62,461 nucleotides of DNA from Acidobacteriaceae bacterium (GCA_027364815.1 DAHXOQ010000002.1:1-62461), one strand, 5' to 3'. Positions 30,180 to 40,368 are shown, numbered from the stretch's first letter. Numbers and translations: made by a program. Notes: generated by a model from the sequence alone, not told the origin.

Positions 30180-30630
30180 ACTTTTCTCCCGTTCCCGAAT
30201 TGCGAACATCGAAGGTTGCATCCGGCCACGCATTGCGCAGCAGGCGTAATGTTAAGGCTTCGCCAAGGAAGATATGAAGCAAGTTGAGTAAGCGGGCGAT
30301 AAGCATGCTTCCCCGCTCGCTGGACTGATATTCCTTGGTTCGGCCTTTGTGAGTTTCAATTTGCAGATCATAGTCGTTAAAGCCCAGTAAGGACCCATCC
30401 TCCGCTATTTGTACAGCGGCAAGACTATAATCTTCCAACTTGGCCATCACCAAGGCGCGACAAGCAAGTGACTGAAAACTAGTAACTCCAGTTATTGCAG
30501 TAAGGCTGTGGCGCAATTTCTCATAAACACGCAGAGTTGCAGACTCCATTGACATGGAACTGTCGTCCAATGCGGCTTCACTAGCAAGGAGCCGTCGGGC
30601 CAAATCTCGTATCTCTGGTGAAATCGTCAT
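30169..30630 (-). CDS. uncharacterised KaiC-linked protein A (paralogue of 30784-31479)
   Basis: MTISPEIRDLARRLLASE...VYEKLRHSLTAITGVTSFQSLACRALVMAK...MLIARLLNLLHIFLGEALTLRLLRNA; overlaps the kaiC-like start by 11 nt. ORF opens at 30687. Confidence 0.75.
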   Translation of the reverse strand: MTISPEIRDLARRLLASEAALDDSSMSMESATLRVYEKLRHSLTAITGVTSFQSLACRALVMAKLEDYSLAAVQIAEDGSLLGFNDYDLQIETHKGRTKEYQSSERGSMLIARLLNLLHIFLGEALTLRLLRNAWPDATFDVRNSGTGEKYDR

Positions 30631-30783
30631 CGTTAAGACCGCATCATACGCTGTTGAAATTACCAACTTTCTCTCATTTGAGTACATTTCCGGAGATATT
30701 CATCTTCACATAAAATACAGTGCGATTGGATTTTCTGCCTGCAGATCACAATGCAGGTGAATAAAGACATTGGAGGATATGCA

Positions 30784-31479
30784 TCAATTCATATAACCAT
30801 TCGTCGGTGGCAGTGATATGTCTTGTTGCATGTCACCAGCTTTGCTTCTGATGAGTGTAAAAACATCCAGGACAGTAGCAATATTGCGAATATTGCCTAC
30901 AATAGATGTGAGCCCTTGCTCCATATCTGAATGAACGGCAATCAAAGCTTCGATATGATCACTCACACTTCTCAATCGATCGATTTCCCGCAGCAGTTTC
31001 TCGAATATCACGGCAGTTTCGGGTGCAACTGCTGTTGAAGTTGCTGCCATATCTGGGGTTGCAGCAAACTTTTTCTCGACATCAACCTGCATACGCAAAT
31101 CTTCAATCAAACGCAAAGTTGTTGCTTCGCCGAGGAAGGTAAGAAACAGCCCCAGCAGCTGCGCGATCATAATGACGCCGGCGTCGTCATCTGCATCATG
31201 ATTTGCGCCAATTTGAAATTCAACTCCGTCAAGACCGTACAACTCGCCGTTAGCCGTAACACGCACGGCTCCAAGTTTAGGCGACTGCGACTTGGCAAGA
31301 GCCAGGGCACGAGAGGCGAATACCTGAAATCCTTCGACACCAACAGGAGCGCCAAGTTGTCGACGCAGCTTCTCATAGACACGCACACTAGCAGGCTTGG
31401 TTTTAGGGGCAGTGCTTGCATCAACTTCACTTGCAATCAGGCTGCGAGCCAAATCACACATCTTGTGGGTAGGAGCCAT
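30784..31479 (-). CDS. uncharacterised KaiC-linked protein B with C-terminal coiled-coil-like extension
   Basis: DLARSLIASE...VYEKLRRQLGAPVGVEGFQVFASRALALAK...MIAQLLGLFLTFLGEATTLRLIEDL shared with protein A; helical C-terminus. Confidence 0.8.
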   Translation of the reverse strand: MAPTHKMCDLARSLIASEVDASTAPKTKPASVRVYEKLRRQLGAPVGVEGFQVFASRALALAKSQSPKLGAVRVTANGELYGLDGVEFQIGANHDADDDAGVIMIAQLLGLFLTFLGEATTLRLIEDLRMQVDVEKKFAATPDMAATSTAVAPETAVIFEKLLREIDRLRSVSDHIEALIAVHSDMEQGLTSIVGNIRNIATVLDVFTLIRSKAGDMQQDISLPPTNGYMN

Positions 31480-31888
31480 CGATTCAACTCTTTCTTCGGA
31501 GACAATACCTCATCATAAATGTGAGGCTCATCCTGCAATAATACAATTTTTACACTATTGTTATGGTGATGAGATGCTTAATGCGTTTCACATGCCTTGA
31601 TTGCATGGTAAATATTTAAATTACCGGGAAAATATTATAAAGTGTGAGCAATTTTGAACAATTAGCACTCTATTCAGTTGTAATACTTTGCTAGAGTTCA
31701 GGATGAAGTGTTGAGCCAAACGAATTTCAACGGATGCGTGGTGGACCTGGGACACCCGAATGACTGAGTAGAGCAAACAGTTGAGAATTCTTTGCGTATC
31801 ACGCGAGTGCCTTATCTTATATGGCAATGAAATAGAATTCCTGCCATTCACCGACCTGTTAGATCTGCATCTTGAAGGAGGCTGTCCG

Positions 31889-32602
31889 ATGGCTGACCGC
31901 GATAAAGACGGAATGGATATTCTTAAATTGCTTGCGAGCGCTGGTATAGTTCGTAGAATCATGCAATTTGAGCCGAAGGCAGCATTCTTTTCACAGGGAG
32001 ATCTTGCGGACTCGGTCTTCTATCTTCAAAAGGGTCGAGCTAAAATCACGGTCGTCTCGATTTCGGGAAAAGAAGCAACAATCAGATTGATTTCAGCGGG
32101 AGATTTTGTTGGTGAGGGAGCACTTGCGGCGGTTTCCGGGCTACGTTTATCAACTGCCAAAGCCGTCTCAGCCTGCACAGCGCTGAAAATTAAGCGCAGC
32201 GAGATGATCCGTCTGATGCACGATGAACGCGGATTCTCAGAGTTATTCATGAAGTACCTAATCGAAAACAGCATGCGCGTCCAAGCTGACCTGGTCGCCC
32301 AACTTTTCAACTCAAGCGAGAAGCGGTTGGCTCGAATCCTGCTGATGATGGCCGAATACGGAGAGCCGGGCGAGCCGATAGAGTTCATTCCAAGGATTTC
32401 TCAAGAGACGCTGGCAGAGATGATCGGGACTACCCGGTCGCGAGTGAGCTTCTTTATGAATCGCTTTCGCAAACTTGGGTTTATCGAATATAAAGACCGC
32501 ATCCGCGTTCACAAATCGCTGTTGAACGTGATTCTGCTTGATCAAACCAGCGAGCGTCATGCAAAAATACCTTCTCTTGCGGCAACGACGCGACGCATCT
32601 GA
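31889..32602 (+). CDS. Crp/Fnr-family transcriptional regulator
   Basis: cNMP-binding-like FSQGDLADSVFYLQKGRAKITVVSISGKEATIRLISAGDFVGEGAL; HTH RISQETLAEMIGTTRSRVSFFMNRFRKLGFIEY. ORF opens at 31781. Confidence 0.92.
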   Translation: MADRDKDGMDILKLLASAGIVRRIMQFEPKAAFFSQGDLADSVFYLQKGRAKITVVSISGKEATIRLISAGDFVGEGALAAVSGLRLSTAKAVSACTALKIKRSEMIRLMHDERGFSELFMKYLIENSMRVQADLVAQLFNSSEKRLARILLMMAEYGEPGEPIEFIPRISQETLAEMIGTTRSRVSFFMNRFRKLGFIEYKDRIRVHKSLLNVILLDQTSERHAKIPSLAATTRRI

Positions 32603-32700
32603 CAAGCGGAGTGGTACTGGTCACATCAACATTATTATGCCGGGTTATTCCGGATCAGCGAATAGCCAACTGGCGTAGTTGCTTCACTAGCCATTAAAGT

Positions 32701-33582
32701 TCACTCTGTGCCAATTGCACTCGCAACATAGCGCTGGCCATCGTAATCAGCTTTCACCTTGACCACATCTCCCACGTGGAGATTCTGGGTTGCAGGAAGT
32801 TGTGCGGAATCAAAAAAGATTCTGTAATCCTTACCGTCGCGCGGATCAATCAAGACGAAGTAGCCAGTATGCATGTCGAGGAAAGAAAGATTTCCATTGA
32901 ATAAAAATTCTGTCCCAGGAGTTGCGAGGATTGTGACTTTGCTTGCGATACTTTTCTCCTGCTTGCCGGATTTGAATTTGATTTCAACCTGACTGCCGTT
33001 TTTCAGATCAGAGGGTCCGAGTTGCGGCAATGCACTTGTACTCTGCCCTTCCTGAAGTACCGGCGTATTAGCCGGCAACAATATGTTGATGGGCTTGGGA
33101 GACAAAGTGGAACTGAGTGTCAACTCACTGGTGCTGGGATTGAAGTTCAACACGCGGCCCTGGTACTCGCCTTCGGGCACTTGCGACAACATATGAATGC
33201 TAAGTGCGAAGATGTTTGTTTTGTCCAAAACTGTCTGGACCGACGCATGGCTACCGGTATGCAAATCGCGCAGTTTAATCTTTTTGCCGTCCAGAAAGAC
33301 TTGAGTGCGTTCGTCAAAGAGAATTTTCAGCGGGCCTTGTCCGTAGACTTTCAACATAAATTGATCGCGTACAAAATCGATTTTGCGGATCTCACCACCC
33401 ATGATCGTGCTCTTTCCTGGAGGCACAGCCGGCAGCGCAATCAATGCGACCTGCGCACTTTCAGTTAGATCAGCGGTTTGCGGGAGCGTGTTTTGCGCTG
33501 GCGCAGCACCAGCAACCAATATTTGTCCGATTGTTAAACTACCAATCATCATTATTGAAAGAACATGGTCCATACAGTACAC
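32701..33582 (-). CDS. secreted protein with DUF5666-like repeats
   Basis: N-terminal signal-like region; repeating small beta-barrel pattern (GGEIRKIDFVRDQFMLKV...; GEYQGRVLNFNPSTSELTLSS...; GNLSFLDMHTGYFVLIDPRDGK). Confidence 0.5.
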   Translation of the reverse strand: MYCMDHVLSIMMIGSLTIGQILVAGAAPAQNTLPQTADLTESAQVALIALPAVPPGKSTIMGGEIRKIDFVRDQFMLKVYGQGPLKILFDERTQVFLDGKKIKLRDLHTGSHASVQTVLDKTNIFALSIHMLSQVPEGEYQGRVLNFNPSTSELTLSSTLSPKPINILLPANTPVLQEGQSTSALPQLGPSDLKNGSQVEIKFKSGKQEKSIASKVTILATPGTEFLFNGNLSFLDMHTGYFVLIDPRDGKDYRIFFDSAQLPATQNLHVGDVVKVKADYDGQRYVASAIGTE

Positions 33583-33750
33583 ACCTTATCCATTACAAAT
33601 GCTAAGTTGTTAAACAGTAGACTGACGATCTTGAGTCAATCCAGCTTATCTGTGGGTGCAGAAACAATAGTTTTCATGCAACCCGGAATAAATGGTCATT
33701 TTTGTACATTCTGATTCATGAGCGCAACTGATCTTAACCAATTCTGAGAC

Positions 33751-34926
33751 ATGCAGAAAGGTCAAAAGAGCACAATGTTTAGCAAGCTACTAACATTCAC
33801 CGCAGTTATTACGGTCTTCGGATCTTTGGGAACTCATGTATCGTGGGCGAAAGATAAGATAACGATCACAATTCCCAAGCGCAGCGAATTAACTCCGGTA
33901 CAGCGCCTGAATCGCGCCGGCGTAGATGCTACCAAGAAACACGAGTACAACAAGGCGGCCACGCTTTTTTACAAGGCATATCTTTACGATCCTTCCGATC
34001 CCTTCACGCTGAACAACCTCGGCTACATCAGCGAAGTGCAAGGGGAATTAGAGCGTGCGCGCAAATTTTATGCGCTTGCATCGGAACAAGGCAGCAATGT
34101 AAACATCGACCGGAGCAGCGCAAAGCAGCTTGAAGGCAAGTCGATGAAATTCGCTTTCACTTCGCTTCAAGACATCCCGATGCGCGTAAACCGCATGAAC
34201 GTGGATGCCATAGTGCTTCTCTCAGAGAATCGTGCATTCGAATCTGTTGCCACACTGGAGAGCGCCATCAAGCTCGATCCTCTAAATCCTTTTACACTAA
34301 ATAATCTCGGTGTGGCCTATGAAGCGATAGGAGACTACGACAACGCAATGAAAAATTATATTACCGTCGCGGAATTGCATTCATTGGAGCCAGTAGTAGT
34401 GACGATTGACCGCGCATGGCGAGGACGGCCGATCAGCAGCATGGCAGCGCAGAGCGCGAAGCAATTGGAAGAGCGCATGGCAAAAATGGAACCATCGCAA
34501 TCACATGCGGAGATGTTTGCCGTGCGTGGAGTCGAAGCGGAGAATCAAAATGATTGGAACTCAGCAAGGGAAGCATTCATCCACGCTTACATGCTTGATC
34601 CAAATAACGCTTTTTCATTGAATAACCGCGGCTATGTAGCGGAGAGAGATGGCGATCCTGAGACAGCGAAGTTCTTTTATGACAAGGCAAGGAAAGCCGA
34701 CGACTCAAGCAAACGTGTGGGTCTAGCAACACAGGTTTCGGCAGAAGGCAAAAAGCTTACAACAGTTGCAATCGATAGCACCCAGCAGGTCGCTGTTGAG
34801 CTTAACAAGAACAGGGAGGATCGGCATCGGCAAACTGGACCGATTGAGCTGACTCATCGAGATCCGCTGCCAACAGGAACTTCGCTGGTAGATCCGGACA
34901 ATCATTCGCCGTCGGTCACGCCATAA
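33751..34926 (+). CDS. secreted TPR-repeat protein with three long internal repeats
   Basis: Three units DP.(D/N)PFTLNNLGY..E..GE...A..FY....; signal-like N-terminus MFSKLLTFTAVITVFGSLGTHVSWA. Confidence 0.8.
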   Translation: MQKGQKSTMFSKLLTFTAVITVFGSLGTHVSWAKDKITITIPKRSELTPVQRLNRAGVDATKKHEYNKAATLFYKAYLYDPSDPFTLNNLGYISEVQGELERARKFYALASEQGSNVNIDRSSAKQLEGKSMKFAFTSLQDIPMRVNRMNVDAIVLLSENRAFESVATLESAIKLDPLNPFTLNNLGVAYEAIGDYDNAMKNYITVAELHSLEPVVVTIDRAWRGRPISSMAAQSAKQLEERMAKMEPSQSHAEMFAVRGVEAENQNDWNSAREAFIHAYMLDPNNAFSLNNRGYVAERDGDPETAKFFYDKARKADDSSKRVGLATQVSAEGKKLTTVAIDSTQQVAVELNKNREDRHRQTGPIELTHRDPLPTGTSLVDPDNHSPSVTP

Positions 34927-34980
34927 GTATCGCCATAGGATATAGCGCAGTATCCACAAAATTAAAAAGGAAACCGTCAC

Positions 34981-36096
34981 ATGACCCAATCAGTCGCACA
35001 AACACAATCTGAAAATTCCATGACGTTGCTTTCACGCTTGCTCTTGATGGTAGTGGATGGCAGTATGACATCTGCAAACGCTATGGATAATCTGGACTCG
35101 GCAGTACTAAATATCAGCGGCGAGCAGTTTGACAGTTTGCTTGAGGTTGCCAGTTCTAACCACGTGTTGGTGCGCGGATTGGAACTGATGCTGGAGAAAT
35201 TCCGCTATGCAAATGACTTAATACGTTCTGAGTGGGTGCAAACGGCACTTGATATCGAGTATTCACGCATCATGACGGCGATACCCTTTCTGCATAACAT
35301 CTCTACGGCCTTCAAAAACGAAGGATATGAAATTACAGTTATCAAATCGCTTGACCACTGGCCTGATCTCGGCAGCGATCTGGATCTTTATACCGGAACT
35401 CAACCAGAGGATGCGATCAAGCTGATGCAGATGCGCTTCGACGCTCAAACAGCACCGCGCAGTTGGGGAGACCGCCTGGCCGGAAAATGGAATTTCCTTA
35501 TTGCCGGACTTCCTGAGTCAGTGGAGATACACATGGGCCGCCTGGGACAGACAGGGGAACAGATGGTCATCGCATCAAATCTGGCAAAACGCAGCCGGCT
35601 GGTCTTGATTGGTGACTACATGTTTTCAGTTCCATCAGCCTCTGATCGCCTGATAATTTCAACTTTGCAAAGAATGTACCGTCATTTTTATTTCAGATTA
35701 TGCGACATAGTTGATAGCGCAGCGCTGGTGGAATCCGGCCAGGTTGATTACGAGGATCTCCGTTCCTGCGCGACATCTGCGGGAATTTGGGAGGGTGTTG
35801 CGAGCTATCTTGTGATTGTGTCTGACTACGTTAGAAAGTATCGAGGCTGGGGTCTTGATTTGCCGCAGTTCGTGCTGGCCTCCGCCCGATTTTGCGACAA
35901 TGATGTTTATTTTGGCAATGGTTTTCTGCGTGTGCCAATCATACCTAAATCTGCCAAGCTTTACGCGTCGCAGCTTGCCGGATTGTTGCGGAAGCGCGAC
36001 TTGAGCAATAGCGCACGTCTCAGCATTTTGCCATGGCTTGCCACTGCAGCTTTAGTGGGGCAAAAAATTACCGGTAGCGATAAGGGGATTTGGTAA
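34981..36096 (+). CDS. nucleotidyltransferase family protein (NTP_transf_5-like)
   Basis: YEITVIKSLDHWPDLGSDLDLYTGTQPEDAIKLM (DxD); overall size and helical N-terminus fit the family. Confidence 0.7.
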   Translation: MTQSVAQTQSENSMTLLSRLLLMVVDGSMTSANAMDNLDSAVLNISGEQFDSLLEVASSNHVLVRGLELMLEKFRYANDLIRSEWVQTALDIEYSRIMTAIPFLHNISTAFKNEGYEITVIKSLDHWPDLGSDLDLYTGTQPEDAIKLMQMRFDAQTAPRSWGDRLAGKWNFLIAGLPESVEIHMGRLGQTGEQMVIASNLAKRSRLVLIGDYMFSVPSASDRLIISTLQRMYRHFYFRLCDIVDSAALVESGQVDYEDLRSCATSAGIWEGVASYLVIVSDYVRKYRGWGLDLPQFVLASARFCDNDVYFGNGFLRVPIIPKSAKLYASQLAGLLRKRDLSNSARLSILPWLATAALVGQKITGSDKGIW

Positions 36097-36164
36097 TCCA
36101 CTGATGGAGGTTTGAACTGCGTGAACCGAGAGCGGCAAGTCAGTGTGCTCTCGTTGGTATTAAA

Positions 36165-37088
36165 TTGACGATCAACCAAGTATTGAAATGCCTAGAGGCG
36201 AGACTAACGACTATGAATAATCCAGTATTAACGACTTCCAATCCGACTACATGGTCGAATCGCCGACCTATATTCGCTGACTATCAGCGTCCAATAAAGC
36301 GCCAAAGAAATTCGAGTACCATGATTTCATTTATTTTTCATGTGGTTTTGATCTCCCTGATATTGGTGCTCGCATTTAAAGCTCACGATATAGTTCCAGT
36401 GTTAGAGACAACCACTGTTACCCCGATAGATTTTAAGAGTTATATGCCTCCAATCATAGTGCCGACTCCCGGGCCGGTGAACGGTGGAGGCGGCGGTGGC
36501 GCACATGAAATGGTTGAGGTCAGCAAGGGTCATATACCGCTGGTAGCGAATACGCAATTCGCTCCTCTTCAGGTTAGTAAAATTGATCGACCTAAGCTTG
36601 AGATCGAACCGAATGAACAGGTAAAACTTCCCGACAATAGCAATCGACTCAATATTGGTGTATCCCAATCGCCGCAGATCAGACTAGTCTCACAAGGAAG
36701 CGGTGGCGGTGGTGGATTCGGGCAGGGTCAAGGCGGAGGAATTGGTTCAGGCCACGGCAATGGTTTTGGGCCCGGCAGCGGGGGCGGTTATGGTGGCGGC
36801 GTTATGACGGTGGGTGGAGGAGTAGAAGCTCCGCGAATTACGCATTCCGTAGAACCAGAGTTTACGCAGGCTGCCCGCGAAGCAAATTTTCAGGGGAGTG
36901 TATTGATTCATCTCATTGTTGATTCGCAAGGGAACCCGCAAGATATCCGGGTGACACGTCATCTGGGTATGGGACTTGATGAAAAAGCAATTGCAGCAGT
37001 GGGACAATACAGATTCGCACCGGCCATGTATCAGGGCCATCCGGTCTCGGTGCAGATGGTTATCGATGTTGAATTCCACCTGCACTAA
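36165..37088 (+). CDS. TonB-family protein with glycine-rich linker
   Basis: Single TM near N-terminus (MISFIFHVVLISLILVLAF), Gly-rich linker, C-terminal GGGVEAPRITHSVEPEFTQAAREANFQGSVLIHLIVDSQGNPQDIRV. Confidence 0.88.
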   Translation: MTINQVLKCLEARLTTMNNPVLTTSNPTTWSNRRPIFADYQRPIKRQRNSSTMISFIFHVVLISLILVLAFKAHDIVPVLETTTVTPIDFKSYMPPIIVPTPGPVNGGGGGGAHEMVEVSKGHIPLVANTQFAPLQVSKIDRPKLEIEPNEQVKLPDNSNRLNIGVSQSPQIRLVSQGSGGGGGFGQGQGGGIGSGHGNGFGPGSGGGYGGGVMTVGGGVEAPRITHSVEPEFTQAAREANFQGSVLIHLIVDSQGNPQDIRVTRHLGMGLDEKAIAAVGQYRFAPAMYQGHPVSVQMVIDVEFHLH

Positions 37089-37137
37089 TCAACAGAAACG
37101 CACATTAATCAATTTGTATCCATTTGGTTATCACACA

Positions 37138-38307
37138 ATGCTCAGCAAATTCTCCACTATCTCGCGTATGTTGCAGCCTGCACAGTTTGTGGTCGTGACT
37201 CTGCTATGTTGCATTGGAACGCTTTCCTTAAGCCAGAGTCAGACTTTACCGTCAGCGCAAACACAACCCGATACAAGAGTTGACAATCTTGATCCAACGC
37301 GCCCACAACTTCAACCGCGTCTGGATGTGGATCGTGATCCTGTTCTTTCAGTTGATCCGGAAATCATAGTGCCTACAAGTTCGGAACAAACTGTCATCGA
37401 TCACTCCAAAGATCTGAATAAGCGCGAGGATGGTGTGTACACTGTGCACGCGGACGCAGATGAAGTGTTGTTGAACTGTGTTGTAGTCGACGAAAACGGC
37501 AAATCAATTAGAGATTTGAGCAGTAGCGATTTTCGCATCTGGGAAGACGGCGTACTGCAGACTACCCGATCATTTCTACACCAGGAACAGCCAGTTTCCC
37601 TCGGCATCCTCATTGATAATTCAGGATCAATGCGCGATAAGCGAGCGGCAGTCAATGCAACTGCATTGCATTTGCTAAGGGCATCAAATCCGCTGGACAC
37701 AACATTCATCGTAAACTTCTCCGATCATGCGATTCTCGACCAGGGCTTCACGTCTGATATCGACGCACTGAACCGTGGGCTCTCGCACATAGATTCGAAG
37801 GGCAGTACGGCGTTGTACGACGCGGTTGCCGCCTCAGCGGACGAGTTGGCCGTTCATGCGAAGTTTCCCAGACAAGCGCTTTTGGTCATTACAGATGGCG
37901 CGGACAATGCATCAAGGTTGGATTTGGACGAGACCGTGCATCGCATCCAGCGCTTGGGTGGACCCGTGGTTTACACTATCGGACTTTTATTCGGGATCGA
38001 TAAAGAGGAAGCGAAACGAGCGAGACAGTCACTCGAAGAGATTGCGCAGCAGACGGGCGGGGTTGCATTTTTCCCCAAATCTATTGAGGAGGTGGACAGC
38101 ATAGCGACCGAAGTGGCGCGCGACATTCGAAACCAATACACAGTCGGCTATCACTCCACCAAGCCAGCCAGCATGGGAGGCTTCCGTGTAGTACATGTTG
38201 AGGCAAGAGAGCTGCACAAGGGAAAGTTGGTTGTGAGGACACGTAATGGCTACTATGCCAACAAGCTGGCGGAACAGCAAAATCAAAGGACTCAGGCAGC
38301 TAAATAG
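37138..38307 (+). CDS. VWA-domain secreted protein (VWFA-related acidobacterial type)
   Basis: SLGILIDNSGSMRDKRAAVNATALHLLRASNPLDTTFIVNFSDHA (MIDAS DxSxS), LLVITDGADNASR. ORF opens at 36976. Confidence 0.88.
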   Translation: MLSKFSTISRMLQPAQFVVVTLLCCIGTLSLSQSQTLPSAQTQPDTRVDNLDPTRPQLQPRLDVDRDPVLSVDPEIIVPTSSEQTVIDHSKDLNKREDGVYTVHADADEVLLNCVVVDENGKSIRDLSSSDFRIWEDGVLQTTRSFLHQEQPVSLGILIDNSGSMRDKRAAVNATALHLLRASNPLDTTFIVNFSDHAILDQGFTSDIDALNRGLSHIDSKGSTALYDAVAASADELAVHAKFPRQALLVITDGADNASRLDLDETVHRIQRLGGPVVYTIGLLFGIDKEEAKRARQSLEEIAQQTGGVAFFPKSIEEVDSIATEVARDIRNQYTVGYHSTKPASMGGFRVVHVEARELHKGKLVVRTRNGYYANKLAEQQNQRTQAAK

Positions 38308-38748
38308 TGAATGGTTATTCTGCGAGTGTCTACATAGTGGTTGACGGCGATTCCATGATGTTATTCAGATTTATTGCTGTATTCATTATTGCTCAATGAA
38401 AAATCATGAATGCGTTGAGCTTTGTTGCTCAGCAACAGACTCGAAATTCTGGAAGAATTAAAAATGAAGAATCTTATAATGCAGAGCATTTGAGTCAAAG
38501 CAGGTTGCCTCACATGAACTCAACGCAGCTCTTTGTACAGGATACAGAGTTAGGACTAGCTGCAAAGATCGCGTATACCCTGAACGAGCGTGCAGACCCG
38601 ACTCCACGCCGGATCTACAATTCGAACATCATTAGCGAATCACCAGCATGTACTCCCATGAGGATGCAATCTGCCAGTCATGCAGCAAATCGCCCCATCA
38701 ACAGACAGCCAATTCAACGCAACGAGGAAGAATCTCTCAGGAGGTCTT

Positions 38749-40299
38749 ATGAAATCTAAACTTTTATCCGTAATTGGATATGCATTCAGTTTAAGCATAA
38801 TTGCACAAGCCAACTCGCAGGCACCAGTGACTGTGCAAGCGGCATGCAACACAATGTCTAACGTGACTGAAACGAGTCGCACGACTCAAGCAGTCAATTA
38901 TCTGCATGAGAAAGGTATTACGAAAATTGGCTTTGCCGGTACCTCATTGATGCCTAACTCTACAGGTACTGCCAAAATTCAAATCAATCGCGGCACTATG
39001 GAAGTGGATGCTGAATTCATAAATCTGACAAGCCCTACAACCTTTGGCAGCGAATACCTAACTTATGTTATGTGGGCAATTCCTGAGGAAGGTCGGGCAG
39101 TGAACCTAGGAGAAGTGCTGTTGAATCATAATGGTCGGAGCAAGCTGACAGGAACCACCGACTTGCATGCATTCGCTCTGATTGTCACTGCAGAACCGTA
39201 TTATGCCGTCCACCTGCCTAGCAGTATGGTCGTACTTGAGAATGTAATTCGCGCAAATTCCAAGGAAGCCAGCGGAGAAGTCGAGGTAAAGTATGAAGTC
39301 GTTGGAGGTGAAAAATATAGGAGCACGGGCAGCTCGCTTGAGCCTGGTGTAATGAAGGCCGGCCTGCCGCTCTCATACTACGAAGCGCGAAACGCGATGC
39401 AAATTGCAAAATCAGAAGGAGCAGAGCAGTATAACGATGACACCTATCAGCATGCTGTGCTTTTGATGCAGACAACGAATGATTACGCAACAGGAGCGCA
39501 ATTGAGAACGAACCATCTGAACGCTTCCGCGCGGGCGACGGTACAGATGGCTGAGGATGCGCGCGAGATGGCCGAGCTAAGAACTGTGGGAGCTCACAGA
39601 ACGGATGAACGTCAAGTTGCTAACGAAGCAAAAGCAAAATCGCTGGTCAATGACTCTGAAAAGACTCTAGTGGCAGAACAAGCACTTGTAGATGCATCGA
39701 AGGCGCAGGTTGAATTGGCGTCATACCTTATGACATCAGCAGAAGTGACTATTCTGGCACGTGCTGAAACAGAGAAGACAAACATGACGGCAGCATTGAC
39801 TCAGAAATCTGCAAACCAGTTTCTCGGTCAAGCTGGCAGCGACAAGGTCATAATTCGCGCCAGACTGTCATTACAACTTAACCTGCTTTTTGCCACGCGC
39901 GACAGTGAACGAGGGCTTATTCTCAACATCTCCGATAAGGATTTCAACACGGGGCAGAATTCCCTAACGTCTGATGCAAGAGTGACGCTGGCCAAAGTTG
40001 CGGGCATTCTGGCTGCGTATCCGAGTCTGACTATTTCGATTGGCGGGCTCACTGGCAACTCAGGTGGTGATGCAATGAATCGCTCATTCTATGAGAATCG
40101 AGCAGATTCAGTGCGAGATTATCTGGTTAAGGCTGGCATTGGCGCACAATTAGTGAGTGCGCAGGACGTTAGAAATTCTACGCCAATTGTTACAAGCGAA
40201 AATTCCATTGATCGCGAGGAAAATCGGAGAGTAGAACTCGTAGTCGCTGGCGAAATGATTGGCGGAACTGCCAATACAACGGTCGGAAGTCTACGGTAA
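38749..40299 (+). CDS. OmpA-family protein
   Basis: C-terminal NISDKDFNTGQNSLTSDARVTLAKVAGILAAYPSLTISIGGLTGNSGG...NRSFYENRADSVRDYLVKAGI...REENRRVELVV; signal peptide MKSKLLSVIGYAFSLSIIAQANSQA. Confidence 0.85.
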   Translation: MKSKLLSVIGYAFSLSIIAQANSQAPVTVQAACNTMSNVTETSRTTQAVNYLHEKGITKIGFAGTSLMPNSTGTAKIQINRGTMEVDAEFINLTSPTTFGSEYLTYVMWAIPEEGRAVNLGEVLLNHNGRSKLTGTTDLHAFALIVTAEPYYAVHLPSSMVVLENVIRANSKEASGEVEVKYEVVGGEKYRSTGSSLEPGVMKAGLPLSYYEARNAMQIAKSEGAEQYNDDTYQHAVLLMQTTNDYATGAQLRTNHLNASARATVQMAEDAREMAELRTVGAHRTDERQVANEAKAKSLVNDSEKTLVAEQALVDASKAQVELASYLMTSAEVTILARAETEKTNMTAALTQKSANQFLGQAGSDKVIIRARLSLQLNLLFATRDSERGLILNISDKDFNTGQNSLTSDARVTLAKVAGILAAYPSLTISIGGLTGNSGGDAMNRSFYENRADSVRDYLVKAGIGAQLVSAQDVRNSTPIVTSENSIDREENRRVELVVAGEMIGGTANTTVGSLR

Positions 40300-40339
40300 C
40301 AGGGTGTAGTCTGGTGCGACTTTTGAAAGATGAAAGATA

Positions 40340-40368
40340 AAGAGGGTGGGTCCTTGACTCACCCTCTT
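40340..40368. terminator. strong hairpin downstream of OmpA-family gene
   Basis: AAGAGGGTGGGTC-ctt-GACTCACCCTCTT, 13-bp stem with one G-T; no strong U tract. Confidence 0.55.
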
